NCBI GenBank assembly: GCA_963680875.1
Contig: OY804584.1
Location: 95,190,031-95,254,030 of the forward strand
Origin: Bathymodiolus brooksi
Lineage: Eukaryota; Mollusca; Bivalvia; Mytilida; Modiolidae
Length of the DNA stretch: 64,000 nt
Direction: 5' to 3'
Each line of letters opens with the position of its first letter. Position 1 is the first letter of the stretch. The position numbers and the translations under genes were made by a program. The notes under the pieces are model-generated. The model saw only the letters and a list, made by a program, of their open reading frames with translations. It was not told the DNA's origin and ran no database searches. Positions 45,632-58,500 of this stretch are shown here, in pieces.

Positions 45632-46756
45632 ATATAAGCAAACCTGAAATATGCTCTCCAAGTTGATTTTTCACTATTTTTTATAATTAAAAAGTCAAGT
45701 TATGAAAGAAATAATTTTCTTATAAAAATTATCTTAAAAATAGAATTTCATTTCCATTGTAAGAATATATATATATGATCTATTTTCTTTCCTTAATGTA
45801 TACATATTTTACTGTTTTAAGGTGTATTATTTCTGTTAAAATTTTAATTAATGGTTTATTTTCTTATTGGATTATTTTAACAACAAAAAAATGACCATAC
45901 TTTACTTTTCTCCGATTCGTTTGTTTTGCCATACGTATATAGAAACAAAACGTAAATCTGCAAAAAGTGATTGTGTAATAAATTCATAAAAGATGTTAAA
46001 GTTTGCTTTTAAAGACGCAAGTACCAAAAACAGTGAACCTATCTACTGAACCGTACTTTTTGTAATGCTAAAAATTTACTTCATTTATAAAGTAGCTGGA
46101 AAAAAATCCAGAAGGGCTATATAAAATTGAACTATGTCGTCTGCCTCTCAGGCACCGGCTCTTCCTGTCATGTAACTGTCATGGGGTCACTGATCGTACT
46201 TGTAAACAAATAAGCTGACTGAAATGTGCCTGTTTCTTATATAAAATACATGTCACTTTGCAGTGCATTGTGGTTTCAGCACTAAGAAAAACATCAAAAG
46301 TAAACTCAATTTTGAAAGTGGTCATTTTCAAACATTCTGTGATTTTATTTAGATGTAGTATGATTTGGTAGATGGCCAGAACCATGAAATTTTAAAACCA
46401 GCCATTTCCGGATTTTATATTCGTTTCCATCCCGTATATCGGCCCTGTTTTTACTTTAAACGAAAACAGATGACGCCATTTTACTGACAGCAAAAGTTAC
46501 CAGATAATCGAGAGTATATTAAAATACAAGAATGGCTTTAAAAACAATCTGTACAAAGAAATATTTAATTAGGCATTCTTTGAAAATTCCAATCGCCATA
46601 TGAATGAAGGGTTAACACTGTTAATCGCTATATCTGAAAATCGATAATAGCACGAAAACCGATAACACGATGCTAATAATCTTCGGTGCAAAACAGAAAC
46701 TGATGACAAAAAGAATTGTAGGACAAAAAAGAGACATTTTTTCTGAACAAACTTAC

Positions 46757-46937
46757 CACATCCTAGAAATAGACCGGAATTAAGAGAAGCAATCCAACTA
46801 GTTTCACTTTTTCCAGAATCAAAAAATGTTAAAAGTTCACTATATATAATTCCAAATGATTGTGACAGTCCAAGTCCATTGAAATGTAGAATAAAACTCC
46901 CAACTAATAATACAGCTGACGATCCGATCGTCTTCAT
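46757..46937 (-). CDS. SLC16-like transporter, first coding exon (helix 1)
   Basis: Sixty codons plus one base encode the N-terminus and first membrane helix of a monocarboxylate-transporter-like protein. After a long hydrophobic stretch come residues SFGIIYSELL, then SETSWIAS, both typical of SLC16 helix 1 and the following loop. The exon ends GGATGTG before a consensus GTAAGT donor. The start is ATG at 46937: an in-frame TGA lies nine bases upstream and no acceptor is evident between them. The family usually has an acidic-Gly-Gly-Trp-Gly-Trp signature just before helix 1; here the protein begins MKTIGSSAVLLVGSF and lacks it. A 5' UTR and promoter should lie at higher coordinates but I cannot place them. 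Confidence 0.85.
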
Positions 46938-47795
46938 TTCGGTTCAAGTTCGTAAAATAAAAGAATTGACAAAAATATTACGCAGTAAAACCGTGAGCCT
47001 TTTGGCAATGTTATTTAAATGGAGTAAAAATAAATATATCGCGGCTTTTCTTAACACATACAAAAGTTCTACTCAGGACATGATGCGGTTATTTTAGTTT
47101 GACACAGGACATGTATATGACTTCAGTACATTATAATTATTGAACTGTCAAAGTTTTGTGCAGATAACTTGAACGATTTAGGAGTTATCAAGGATTTTCT
47201 TATATCCCTTTGACGCCCATTACACAACTGGATGACTGATCGATCATGCATGAAAATCCAATAAATAAATTACTATCGTTCCTTAGCCAAACAAAATACA
47301 CCATAAAATGGATTTTTATATATTTTATTTAATAAATGAATTATTCATAACAAAAACAGGTATACATAATAAATAGTTATATGCATGAAAAATGTTTTGT
47401 GCGTACGTACTTAGTATTACAATCACAAAGTTTAAAAATATGAATACTTTCAGAAAACAATGGTTTGGTCTTTAAAGAGAGATTATTATTTTTTGCGTAA
47501 ATTCTATGCAACTTAAAATTATTTTAAAAAGTACATGCAATAAGAATTATTTTTAAATAAAAAGTACATACTATGGAATTTATATATTTTTTATATATAC
47601 ATAGTTTATAAAACAGAATTATTAAAGAAGAGATGACCATTTGTCTGCACATTTTTTTTAATGTACATGTACTTGTTACTTCTTGAATCCGTATTTAAAA
47701 TAATATGACAGAAGCAAAACACAATATACAATATTTCAATTAATTCAGTTATAGTTCTAAAAAGATAATGAGTTGAAGGATGGAAAAAGAAAGTT
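46938..47795. other. Region just upstream of the transporter start codon
   Basis: A 5' UTR exon or promoter of the transporter may lie here or further right, but I see no diagnostic promoter element. Confidence 0.35.
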
Positions 47796-48240
47796 CTAAT
47801 ATCTTGGCTGTGTACGATTGGTTCGAGGTGGTTTGTTCTGGTGAGGTTTCTTGGCAAGTTTCTGGGGTTTCGGAACTTCGAAATCTGAACATGTAGATTT
47901 GACGGTTGTGACTAGAGGAGTGTGGTCGTTCAACAACTTTTAAAATAAGCGCTCACGCTGCTCGAGTGTCTTTGAAAACCAACATTGGTGAGAAACACTA
48001 TGCCTTTTGTATCTTCCACAGAGTTCGTAGTTTCCGGTACCATAAAGAGATCGTTTTAAGCCTACATGTTGAATACGAACGACGTTCAATAGTTTGGTTG
48101 TCAGTTCGGGAATGGGTTGTGGCGTCCAATCAACGGCTTTTTTTTTGAAGACATGCTTAATTGACTCACAATTATTGTTTGTCCATAATCGTTCGTGCTG
48201 TAGTTATGATTTTTGGCTGAAGAACGTGGTCTTCTAGTCG
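47796..48240 (-). pseudogene. Unidentified decayed coding region, basic C-terminus
   Basis: On the minus strand a frame starts TRRPRSSAKNHNYSTNDYGQ and runs to a nine-base A run near 48137. There it shifts by one base and continues DWTPQPIPELTTKLLNVVRI, QHVGLKRSLYGTGNYELCGR and SKTLEQRERLF. A single in-frame stop (47940-47942) interrupts it. It then resumes KLLNDHTPLVTTVKST and ends PHQNKPPRTNRTQPRY before TAG at 47796. The even amino-acid composition and Pro/Lys/Arg-rich tail look like a former protein. I do not recognise the family. One frameshift and one stop suggest a pseudogene or an old viral or transposon gene. Confidence 0.4.
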
Positions 48241-51130
48241 GTCTCTAAAGACGGCTGTTGTAATACGACTCAACTAATACCAAGCATGTATAAGAATCAT
48301 AAGAAATAATACATCTGCCAAACTGTCGAGAGACTCTTGATAGTTGTAACCGGATTCCGGTGATAACCAAGGACGAAACATTGTGAGAGCAATTTCACAA
48401 ATGGCTTGGAAAAGACGAGAATGGGTTTTTTTTCCAAAGAAATTCTCATTTTACTCAAATAGTTTCCTTGTGTAAGATGTCTATCGTTTTCTTAACAATT
48501 TTGTAATAAACAATAACAATTGCTTTCATTAACATTTTAACTAATTATTAGTTGTTGTAGCTGTTGTGTGTCCACGCTTAAAAGTCTTCATCTCGAACAT
48601 CAAAAGACACTAGAATAATAAATTATTTTGAAAACTATAAGTTCAAACAATATGAATAATTGGGGTTTTTTTTGTTTTTTTTTTTCTCTCCTGCAAAAAA
48701 GGAGTAGGTATGATAAGGGCAGAAATTCGCCTAAAATATAGACAAATTATAAATGAAACGTATAGCTTTCGTCGTTTCTTGATTTTATAAGACCTTTAGA
48801 CCAACTACTATTTTGGTAACAATTTTCCATATGTGCACGTGCGATGACGTCACACTAGTCAATGAAAAGTCTATCGTTTCGTGAAAATATATGAAATCTA
48901 ACAAGAAATGTATATTTAATGTCAATTTTCAGTATAACCACAAGCAGGTACCAACGGCATATTTTAGTATGATGTTTAATATACATAAACACATATCTCA
49001 TTTAATTTTTGTGTTGGTACCCGAATGTGGAGAGTATGAAATCTGCAATAAAAAAAATAATTTTAAGGTCGATTTCTCGTCAGCGGCCATTTTTTATTGA
49101 CCGTTTTCATCCGTAATAGACACAAATAGAAATCGACCTTTTAATCCCATCCAAAATAAAGTTGGTTATCGTATTTGTTTTGCTACGGGAGTAAAACTTG
49201 AACAATTCTTATGAAACAGTTTTGACGTTAAATAAATTTTGGAGGTGATATACTGCCGACCTGATTGTGCATTGAGTCCGACGTGTTTTTATTTCTAACC
49301 CTCAGTGGAATTTCATGTGTTACTATACTAAAGTATACTTTAATATTATCTCCACAATTCACAAAAAGTACAGAAAACAAAACAAGCAACCAAAAAGAAA
49401 ATTAATACGTCAGATTATCTTAGAAATTAATTCATTGGACATGTAAACACATCGGAAATTTCTATTTTTAGTAGTCCCTTTACTTTTTATTATTCTATTT
49501 TTTTCTTTAACAAATATATTTTATTTGGCTCTTTCGCAAAGTGAATTCACGATGAATAATTGTATTAACGTAAATTTGATTTATATATAGCTTAATATTA
49601 AAAATAAAAAATAAAAGTCTCCAATAAATGATTTTAAAACTAAGATGATATCATGATCTTCTAAAAATCGTATTTAAGTAACAAAAGACAATAAAAGGTG
49701 CTTATATTGTTAAATTAATCAGAATGACATCTCGCTATCAAAGTCATGACGTCATGTTATTCATAGACATAGGCCAAAGTCGTCAACAACATTTCGCGGA
49801 ATTTTAATTAAAATCTTGTATTTTCATTCCCGAGTCAACAAATTTCAAAACGACATCTATTTCATTTGCAACTGCGTCAATTCCGTAAATCGTGACGACA
49901 TGTAAACAAACACAGCACTTGTTTCAAGCGTGTCCAGATTATTAGATAAAAACCTTTCTAGTTACGGATTAGTAAAAGATGATTATAGAATAAATTTGAC
50001 TTAATTTTGAACTCCAATATTTTCAGAAAATATCAAATTTATTTTTTGGACCATTTGCAGCCGATGTAGAAAAAATCGCCTTGGTGTGTTTTAGTTTTGT
50101 TTTATTTTTTGCAGAATCTACGCGGATGGTCTAAATATTTACTCGGATCGATCAAAACTTTGATTAATACAACACTGGCGTATGGAAAGGACTTTATGTT
50201 AACATGGACTATCAGGTTAAGGACAACAACTGTTCATTTTTTTATCACTGTGAATGACTCTTAAGACAACACGAATCTGGTCATTTTTTGACGTATGGAC
50301 ATTTTATGTCACGCCCAACTGCATTTCACTGTCGCACTCCAGATGTATATTGACATTTCGTTACTGTACATATGACTTACCAGTTTAAAAGAAATCCAAA
50401 CACAATTCCTGTCTCCAAGATTATTTGTACATGTACCACAATATTCCTAAAGTTCTACAATAAATGCGTAAATAAAAACGAATCTGGCCACCATTCATCG
50501 TCATGTTTATATTTTTTTATCACGTCATATTTTACGTTGCAACAAGTAAAGGTCAGCGTTGAAATCTTATTTGGGCCACAACTGACACGCACAGATGACA
50601 ATGTCATCAATATTTTTTAATACGCATCTATTGTACACGTACAATAACTAGGAGGAGATCACAGGGACCTGCTCCCGGCCTTTCGTTATCAATAATTTTA
50701 ACCCTACTATCAATGTGCGTTCTAAAATATCACAAGGGATGACACCCGTTCATATTTATACTTAATTCCTACCTTTCGTACGGTTTAGTTGTGTTGAATA
50801 ATGGTAATTCCAAATAAATATCACAAAAATCCTAAAGTATACTAAAAATCCAGCTTTTTAAAATTTTGCCAAAGGGGGGGGGGGGCATGTGTCCCTTGCC
50901 ACCGGCTCATATGTCTCTGATAAGAAAAAAAGTTGAACATTAACATTTTTCATTTTTATACAATTTTTGCATTTATTATTTCTTTGGCTTAGCAACAAAA
51001 TTTTCTAAACCATGACGTGCTTGCAAGGAACAAGGAACGCATTAGTTTTTCCTTATTTCTGTTAGTGTTAATTATTTCTATCAGTACCCATTTGTTTATT
51101 CATCTTACATTTTCCGTCAGTCTGATCCTA
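48241..51130. other. AT-rich stretch with minor inverted repeat only
   Basis: A small element-like pair AAGGTCGATTTCT and AGAAATCGACCTT lies about 75 bases apart at 49067-49141. No other supported feature was found. Confidence 0.5.
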
Positions 51131-51635
51131 CAAAATATTTGAATACTACCAACATCTGCGACAATGGCTTAGAATAGTAAGACACAATGAATTTTATTTA
51201 TTTAATTATTAATTATGCCGTTCATACTATATTATGTATATCTGTTATTATTTATTAAACTCAGTCTTTCTAAAATAAATGCTATAAAATTATTAACCAG
51301 CTTGTTGTTGAAACTTTAAAAGGTAATAACATTACACAAGAAGGAATATATGTCTCTGTATAATCTTGTCACAGATAATTTTAAAGAGTATGATTTCGAT
51401 ATTGAATATTGCCTTAATATATATATCACGCCTCTACTGAGCTTTTTCCAATAAAAAAAATATTGAATATTGATAAATATTTTGTATGTGAAAGCAGAGA
51501 CATGTCTGATGAAAGCGTTACTTATATAATTCTTTTAAAATTAAAAACTATTTTGTTCACATGGACATAGCATAATATTGGCCCAAATACACATACTTTA
51601 AAATGTCGAAATGAAGGTTATCAGTATTACAGTAA

Positions 51636-51918
51636 CCGTACGCATAGTCCGGCAAAATCGTGCTGTAATGGAGTGTAGCACCACTTTCTGAGGGTAAAAT
51701 GGTTATGAATGAATAGAAAAATGATTGGTGAGGCGATTTATATAAGGGTTTCTGATAGAAAATAAAATCCGATGGCCACAAAACGTGGAAATGTGCTGAC
51801 CCAGAATTGGAGAAGCAAATCCGCTGTTTTCCGTATCTATAGCGCTCTGACGTCCAACGGCTACAGCAAATCCATATACGCCGTTAGACGACAGAGGAAT
51901 CTCGGACTACCGTACGCA
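51636..51918. mobile_element. Single-arm MULE-like element with 9-bp target duplication
   Basis: CCGTACGCA at 51636-51644 and 51910-51918 flanks a 265-bp core that starts TAGTCCG and ends CGGACTA. The core is one arm of the foldback family at 24631-25744. The last two bases of the right-hand duplication (CA) are the first two bases of the neighbouring hAT MITE. Confidence 0.8.
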
Positions 51919-52183
51919 GTGCAGTCTTATGTATGGGCACAATTGGCAGTTGCCCGGTGGTCCCACAAGCAAATGAACCCCATGCTAATCTATGTATGCT
52001 GTATACGGCATAATTTTTAATTTTTAAACACTGATTTTGCTGGAAGTATCAATACAAGAAATATATGTTTAATTTTATCGACCATTTATAGTTTTATTTC
52101 TGTGAGTGTTTGTATAGATATGGGCCTCAGTGCACTGCTTTGACCGGGGCCTATATTGCTGACAAGACGACCCTGACCGTACG
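51909..52183. mobile_element. hAT MITE, 259 bp, second copy
   Basis: ACCGTACG at 51909-51916 and 52176-52183 flanks CAGTGCAGTCTTATG... to GACAAGACGACCCTG. It is the same family and orientation as 43741-44000. Confidence 0.85.
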
Positions 52184-52390
52184 TCATTCATCATTTACAC
52201 TTCATGAATATATATCGGCTGTACATAGCATGGTATAGGCCAATATTGCTTATGTATGTGGGTTGCATTAATTGATATTTTCGTAATAAAACTCTTTTCT
52301 TATGACTTAAAAGACCATACTTTCATTTTACGGACACCAGCGTCTACTACCCCCTTTAGGCTTTATAATGGTTGATACCACCCGCGTACT

Positions 52391-54855
52391 TGTAGGATAC
52401 GTTTCCCGGGTTAGGTTTTATTGTAATTGTAGGATACGTTTCCCGGGTCATGTTTTATTGTCATTGTAGGATACATTTCCCGGATTATGTTTTATTGTAA
52501 TTGTAGGATACATTTCCCGAGTTCTGTTTTATTGTAATTGTAGGATACGTTTCCCGGGTTATGTTTTCTTGTAATTGTAGGATACGTTTCCCGGGTTATG
52601 TTTTCTTGTAATTGTAGGATACTTTTCCCGTGTTATGTTTTATTGTAATTGTAGGATACGTTTCCCGGGTTATGTTTTATTGTAATTGTAGGATACGTTT
52701 CCCGAGTTATATTTTATTGTAATTGTAGGATACGTTTCCCAGGTTATGTTTTATTGTCATTGTAGGATACGTTTCCCGGGTTATGTTTTATTGTAATTGT
52801 AGGATACGTTTCCCGGGGTATGTTTTATTGTAATTGTAGGATACGTTTCCCGGGTTATGTTTTATTGTAATTGTAGGATACGTTTCCCGGGTCATGTTTT
52901 ATTGTCATTGCAGGATACATTTCCCGGATTATGTTTCATTGTAATTGTAGGATACGTTTCCCGGGTAATGTTTTCTTGTAATTGTAGGATACGTTTCCCG
53001 GGTTATGTTTTATTGTAATCGTAGGATACGTTTCCCAGGTTATGGTTTATTGTAATTGTAGGATATGTTTCCCGGGTTATGTTTTCTTGTAATTGTAGGA
53101 TTCGTTTCCCGGTTTATGTTTTATTGTCATTGTAGGATACGTTTCCCGAGTTATATTTTATTGTAATTGTAGGATACGTTTCCCAGGTTATGTTTTATTG
53201 TCATTGCAGGATACGTTTCCCGTGCTATGTTTTATTGTAATTGTAGTATACGTTTCCCGGTTTATGTTTTATTGTAATTGTAGGATACGTTTCCCGTGTT
53301 ATGTTTTATTGTAATTGTAGGATACGTTTCCCGGGTTATCTTTTTTTGTTATTGTAGGATACATTTCCCGGGTTATGTTTTCTTATAATTGTAGGATACG
53401 TTTCCCGTGTTATGTTTTATTGTAATTGTAGGATACGTTTCCCGTGTTATGTTTTATTGTAATTTTAGGATACGTTTCCCGGGTTATGCTTTCTTGTAAT
53501 TGTAGGATATGTTTCCCGGGTTATGTTTTATTGTCATTGTAGGATACATTTCCCGTGTTATGTTTTATTGTAATTGTAGGATACGTTTCCCGTGTTATGT
53601 TTTCTTGTAATTGTAGGATACGTTTCCCGGATTATGTTTTATTATAATTGTAGGATACGTTTCCAGGGTTATGTTTTCTTGTCATTGTAGGATACGTTTC
53701 CCGGGTTATGTTTTATTGTAATTGTAGGATACGTTTCCCGGGTTATGTTTTATTGTCATTGTAGGATACGTTTCCCGGGTTATGTTTTATTGTAATTGTA
53801 GGATACCCTTCCCATGTTATGTTTTATTGTAATTGTAGGATATGTTTCCCGGGTTATGTTTTCTTGTAATTGTAGGATACGTTTCCCGTGTTATGTTTTA
53901 TTGTAATTGTAGGATATGTTTCCCGTGTTATGTTTTATTGTAATTGTAGGATACGTTTCCCGGGTTATATTTTATTGTCATTATAGGATACGCTTCCCGT
54001 ATTATGTTTTATTGTAATTGTAGGATACGTTTCCCGGGTTATGCTTTATTGTAATTGTAGGATACGCTTCCCGAGTTATGTTTTATTGTGATTGCAGGAT
54101 ACGTTTCCCGGGTTATGTGTTATTTTTATTGTAGGATACGTTTCCCGTGTTATGTTTTATTGTAATAATAGGATACGTTTTCCGGGTTTTGTTTTATTGT
54201 AATTGTAGGATACGTTTCGCGGGTTATGTTTTATTGTCATTGTAGGATACATTTCCCGGGTTATGTTTTATTGTAATTGTAGGATACATTTCCCGGGTTA
54301 TGTTTTATTGTAATTGTAGGATACGTTTCCCGGGTTATATTTTCTTGTAATTGTAGGATACGTTTCCCGGGTTATGTTTTATTTTAATTGTATGATACGT
54401 TTCCCGGGTTATGTTTTATTGTAATTGTATGATACGTTTCCCGGGTTATGTTTTATTGTAATTGTAGGATACGCTTCCCGGGTTATGTTTTCTTGTAATT
54501 GTAGGATACGTTTCCGGAGTTATGTTTTATTGTAATTGTAGGATACGTTTCCCGAGTTATGTTTTATTGTAATTGTAGGATACGTTTCTCGGGTTATGTT
54601 TTATTGTAATTGTAGGATACGTTTCCCGGGTTATGTTTTATTAAAATTGTAGGATACGTTTCCCGGGTTATGTTTTATTGTAATTGTAGGATACGTTTCC
54701 CGTGTTATGTTTTATTGTAATTGTAGGATACGTTTCCCGGGTTATGTTTGATTGTAATTGTAGGATACGTTTCCCGGGTTATGTTTGATTGTAATTGTAG
54801 GATACTTTTCCAGGGTTATGTTTTATTATAATTGTAGGATACGTTTCCCGGGTTG
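52391..54855. repeat. 37-bp satellite, about 66 copies
   Basis: The unit is TTGTAGGATACGTTTCCCGG followed by GTTATGTTTTATTGTAA. Variants include TTTTCTTG for TTTTATTG and CCCGTG or CCCGAG for CCCGGG. Length is nearly constant across the array. Confidence 0.95.
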
Positions 54856-54869
54856 ATTCCTCTGATACA

Positions 54870-55165
54870 AATGTACGTTAACAATCTAGAGACAACCTCT
54901 GAAACTGGTGGTATGGTAAACAACTACCTTGAACTGATTTCTAACAGAGCATCAGGTAAAATAACATTACGGAAACACTTGTGGTACAGGAACTGCCTAC
55001 CCTTTCGAAGCACCGAAGTTCACCTTAGAGTTTTAGTAGGGATTGTGTTTTTTGATCTTTTATTTTCTGTGTAGTGTTTTGTAGATCATCGTTTGTCGCT
55101 TTGTCCTTTTTTTTTGGGCCATTGCGTTATCTGTCATTCTTCGATTTACAGATTCTGATTTGGTA
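54870..55165 (+). repeat. Dispersed bivalve-type repeat, second long copy
   Basis: It contains CTGCCTACCCTTTCGAAGCA, CTGTGTAGTGTTTTGTAGAT and CATTCTTCGATTTACAG, parallel to 5810-6245. It separates the two satellites. Confidence 0.6.
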
Positions 55166-55194
55166 TCTCCAAACTCTTCTAAACTATTTAGAGG

Positions 55195-55447
55195 GTTAGG
55201 ATTATGGTATTTAACGCCACTTTCAACAACATTTCAGATATATCGTGGCGGTCAGTTTTATTGGTGGAGGAAACCGGAGTACCCAGAGAAAACCACCGAT
55301 CTGCCGCTAGTCACTGACAAATTTTATCACATACTGTTGTATAGAGTGCACTTCGCCTGGGCGGAGTACGAACTCACAGCGTTAGTGGTGATAGGCACAG
55401 GCAGCTGCAAATCAAATTACCATACGATCATGACCATGACGCTCCTA
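55195..55447 (-). repeat. tRNA-headed SINE, near-complete copy
   Basis: The tail and body read ATTTAACGCCACTTTCAACA, ATATCGTGGCGGTCAGTTTT and GGAAACCGGAGTACCCAGAG. The head region ends CCATACGATCATGACCATG. The B box is weakened (GTACGAACTCAC). Confidence 0.8.
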
Positions 55448-55528
55448 AGCTACTTAGAATAGAGATAAGATAACATAACTGTTGATATATAACAGTTGTT
55501 TTTTCACTTTTTATTAAATAAAGTGATA

Positions 55529-58500
55529 TTGATACTGGTCTGGTAGTAGGCTAGCTAGTATAGAGGCTATGTTATTGATACTGGTCTTGTAGTAGGCTAG
55601 CTAGAATAAAGGCTATATTATTGATACTGGTCTGGTAGTAGGCTAGCTAGAATAGAGGCTATGTTATTGATACTGGTCTTGTAGTAGGCTAGCTAGAATA
55701 AAGGCTATATTATTGATACTGGTCTGGTAGTAGACTAGCTAGAATAGAGGCTATGTTATTGATACTGGTCTTGTAGTAGGCTAGCTAGAATAAAGGCTAT
55801 ATTATTGATACTGGTCTGGTAGTAGGCTAGCTAGAATAGAGGCTATATTATTGATACTGGTCTGGTAGTAGGCTAGCTAGAATAGAGGCTATATTATTGA
55901 TACTGGTCTGGTAGTAGGCTAGCTAGAATAGAGACTATATTATTGATACTGATCTGGTAGTAGACTAGCTAGTATAGAGGCTATATTATTGATACTGGTC
56001 TGGTAGTAGACTAGCTAGAATAGAGGCTATATTATTGATACTGGTCTGGTAGTAGACTAGCTAGTATAGAGGCTATATTATTGATACTGGTCTGGTAGTA
56101 GACTAGCTAGAATAGAGGCTATATTATTGATACTGATCTGGTAGTAGACTAGCTAGTATAGAGGCTATATTATTGATACTGGTCTGGTAGTAGACTAGCT
56201 AGAATAGAGGCTATATTATTGATACTGGTCTGGTAGTAGACTAGCTAGAATAGATGCTATATTATTGATACTGGTCTGGTAGTAGACTAGCTAGTATAGA
56301 GGCTATATTATTGATACTGGTCTGGTAGTAGACTAGCTAGAATAGAGGCTATATTATTGATACTGGTCTGGTAGTAGACTAGCTAGTATAGAGACTATAT
56401 TATTGATACTGGTCTGGTAGTAGGCTAGCTAGTATAGAGGCTATATTATTGATACTGGTCTGGTAGTAAGCTAGCTAGCATAGAGACTATATTATTGATA
56501 CTGGTCTGGTAGTAGGCTAGCTAGTATAGAGGCTATATTATTGATACTGGTCTGGTAGTAGACTAGCTAGAATAGAGGCTATATTATTGATACTGGTCTG
56601 GTAGTAGGCTAGCTAGAATAGAGGCTATATTATTGATACTGGTCTGGTAGTAGGCTAGCTAGAATAGAGGCTATATTATTGATACTGGTCTGGTAGTAGG
56701 CTAGCTAGTATAGAGGCTATATTATTGATACTGGTCTGGTAGTAGGCTAGCTAGTATAAAGGCTATATTATTGATACTGGTCTGGTAGTAGGCTAGCTAG
56801 TATAGAGGCTATATTATTGATACTGGTCTGGTAGTAGACTAGCTAGAATAGAGGCTATATTATTGATACTGGTCTGGTAGTAGGCTAGCTAGTATAAAGG
56901 CTATATTATTGATATTGGTCTGGTAGTAGGCTAGCTAGTATAGAGGCTATATTATTGATACTGGTCTGGTAGTAGTCTAGCTAGAATAGAGGCTATATTA
57001 TTGATACTGATCTGGTAGTAGGCTAGCTAGAATAGAGGCTATATTATTGATACTGGTCTGGTAGTAGTCTAGCTAGAATAGAGGCTATATTATTGATACT
57101 GGTCTGGTAGTAGACTAGCTAGTATAGAGACTATATTATTGATACTGGTCTGGTAGTAGGCTAGCTAGTATAGATGCTATATTATTGATACAGGCTGGTA
57201 GTAAGCTAGCTAGCATAGAGACTATATTATTGATACTGGTCTGGTAGTAGGCTAGCTAGAATAGAGGCTATATTATTGATACCGGTCTGGTAGTAGGCTA
57301 GCTAGAATAGAGGCTATATTATTGATACTGGTCTGGTAGTAGGCTAGCTAGTATAGAGGCTATATTATTGATACTGGTCTGGTAGTAGGCTAGCTAGTAT
57401 AGAGGCTATATTATTGATACTGGTCTGGTAGTAGGCTAGCTAGTATAGAGGCTATATTATTGATACTGGTCTGGTAGTAGACTAGCTAGAATAGAGGCTA
57501 TATTATTGATACTGGTCTGGTAGTAGGCTAGCTAGTATAGAGGCTATATTATTGATATTGGTCTGGTAGTAGGCTAGCTAGAATAGAGGCTATATTATTG
57601 ATACTGGTCTGGTAGTAGTCTAGCTAGAATGGAGGCTATATTATTGATACTGGTCTGGTAGTAGGGTAGCTAGAATAGAGGCTATATTATTGATACTGGT
57701 CTGGTAGTAGGCTAGCTAGAATAGAGGCTATATTATTGATACTGGTCTGGGAGTAGGCTAGCTAGAATAGAAACTATATTTTTGATACTGGTCTGGTAGT
57801 AGGCTAGCTAGTATAGAGGCTATATTATTGATACTGGTCTGGTAGTAGGCTAGCTAGTATAGAGGCTATATTATTGATACTGGTCTGGTAGTAGGCTAGC
57901 TAGTATAGAGGCTATAGTATTGATACTGGTCTGGTAGTAGGGTAGCTAGAATAGAGGTTATATTATTGATACTGGTCTGGTAGTAGGCTAGATAAAATAG
58001 AGGCTATATTATTGATACTGGTCTGGTAGTAGACTAGCTAGAATAGAGGCTATATTATTGATACTTATCTGGTAGTATGCTAGCTAGTATAGAGGCTATA
58101 TTATTGATACTGGTCTGGTAGTAGGCTAGCTAGTATAGAGGCTATATCATTGATACTTGTCTGGTAGTAGGCTAGCTAGTATAGAGGCTATATTATTGAT
58201 ACTGGTCTGGTAGTAAGCTAGCTAGCATAGATACTATATTATTGATACTGGTCTGGTAGTAAGCTAGCTAGTATAGAGGCTATATTATTGATACTGGTCT
58301 GGTAGTAGTCTAGCTAGAATAGAGGCTATATTATTGATACTGATCTGGTAGTAGGCTAGCTAGTATAGAGGCTATATTATTGATACTGGTCTGGTAGTAG
58401 GCTAGCTAGTATAGAGGCTATATTATTGATACTGGTCTGGTAGTAGGCTAGCTAGAATAGAGGCTATATTATTGATACTGGTCTGGTAGTAGGCTAGCTA

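Larger units (their letters stand above)
51131..52335 (+). repeat. Second copy of the dispersed sequence at 41330, carrying two insertions
   Basis: Similarity to 41330-41875 breaks at about 51635 and resumes after 52183 with GCCAATATTGC and TAATAAAACTCTTTTCTTAT. The intervening 540 bases are the nested elements listed separately. Confidence 0.65.

Noticed and set aside
52391..54855. CRISPR-like array, because of regular short repeats
   Set aside because: Units are contiguous with no unique spacers; this is a eukaryotic satellite.
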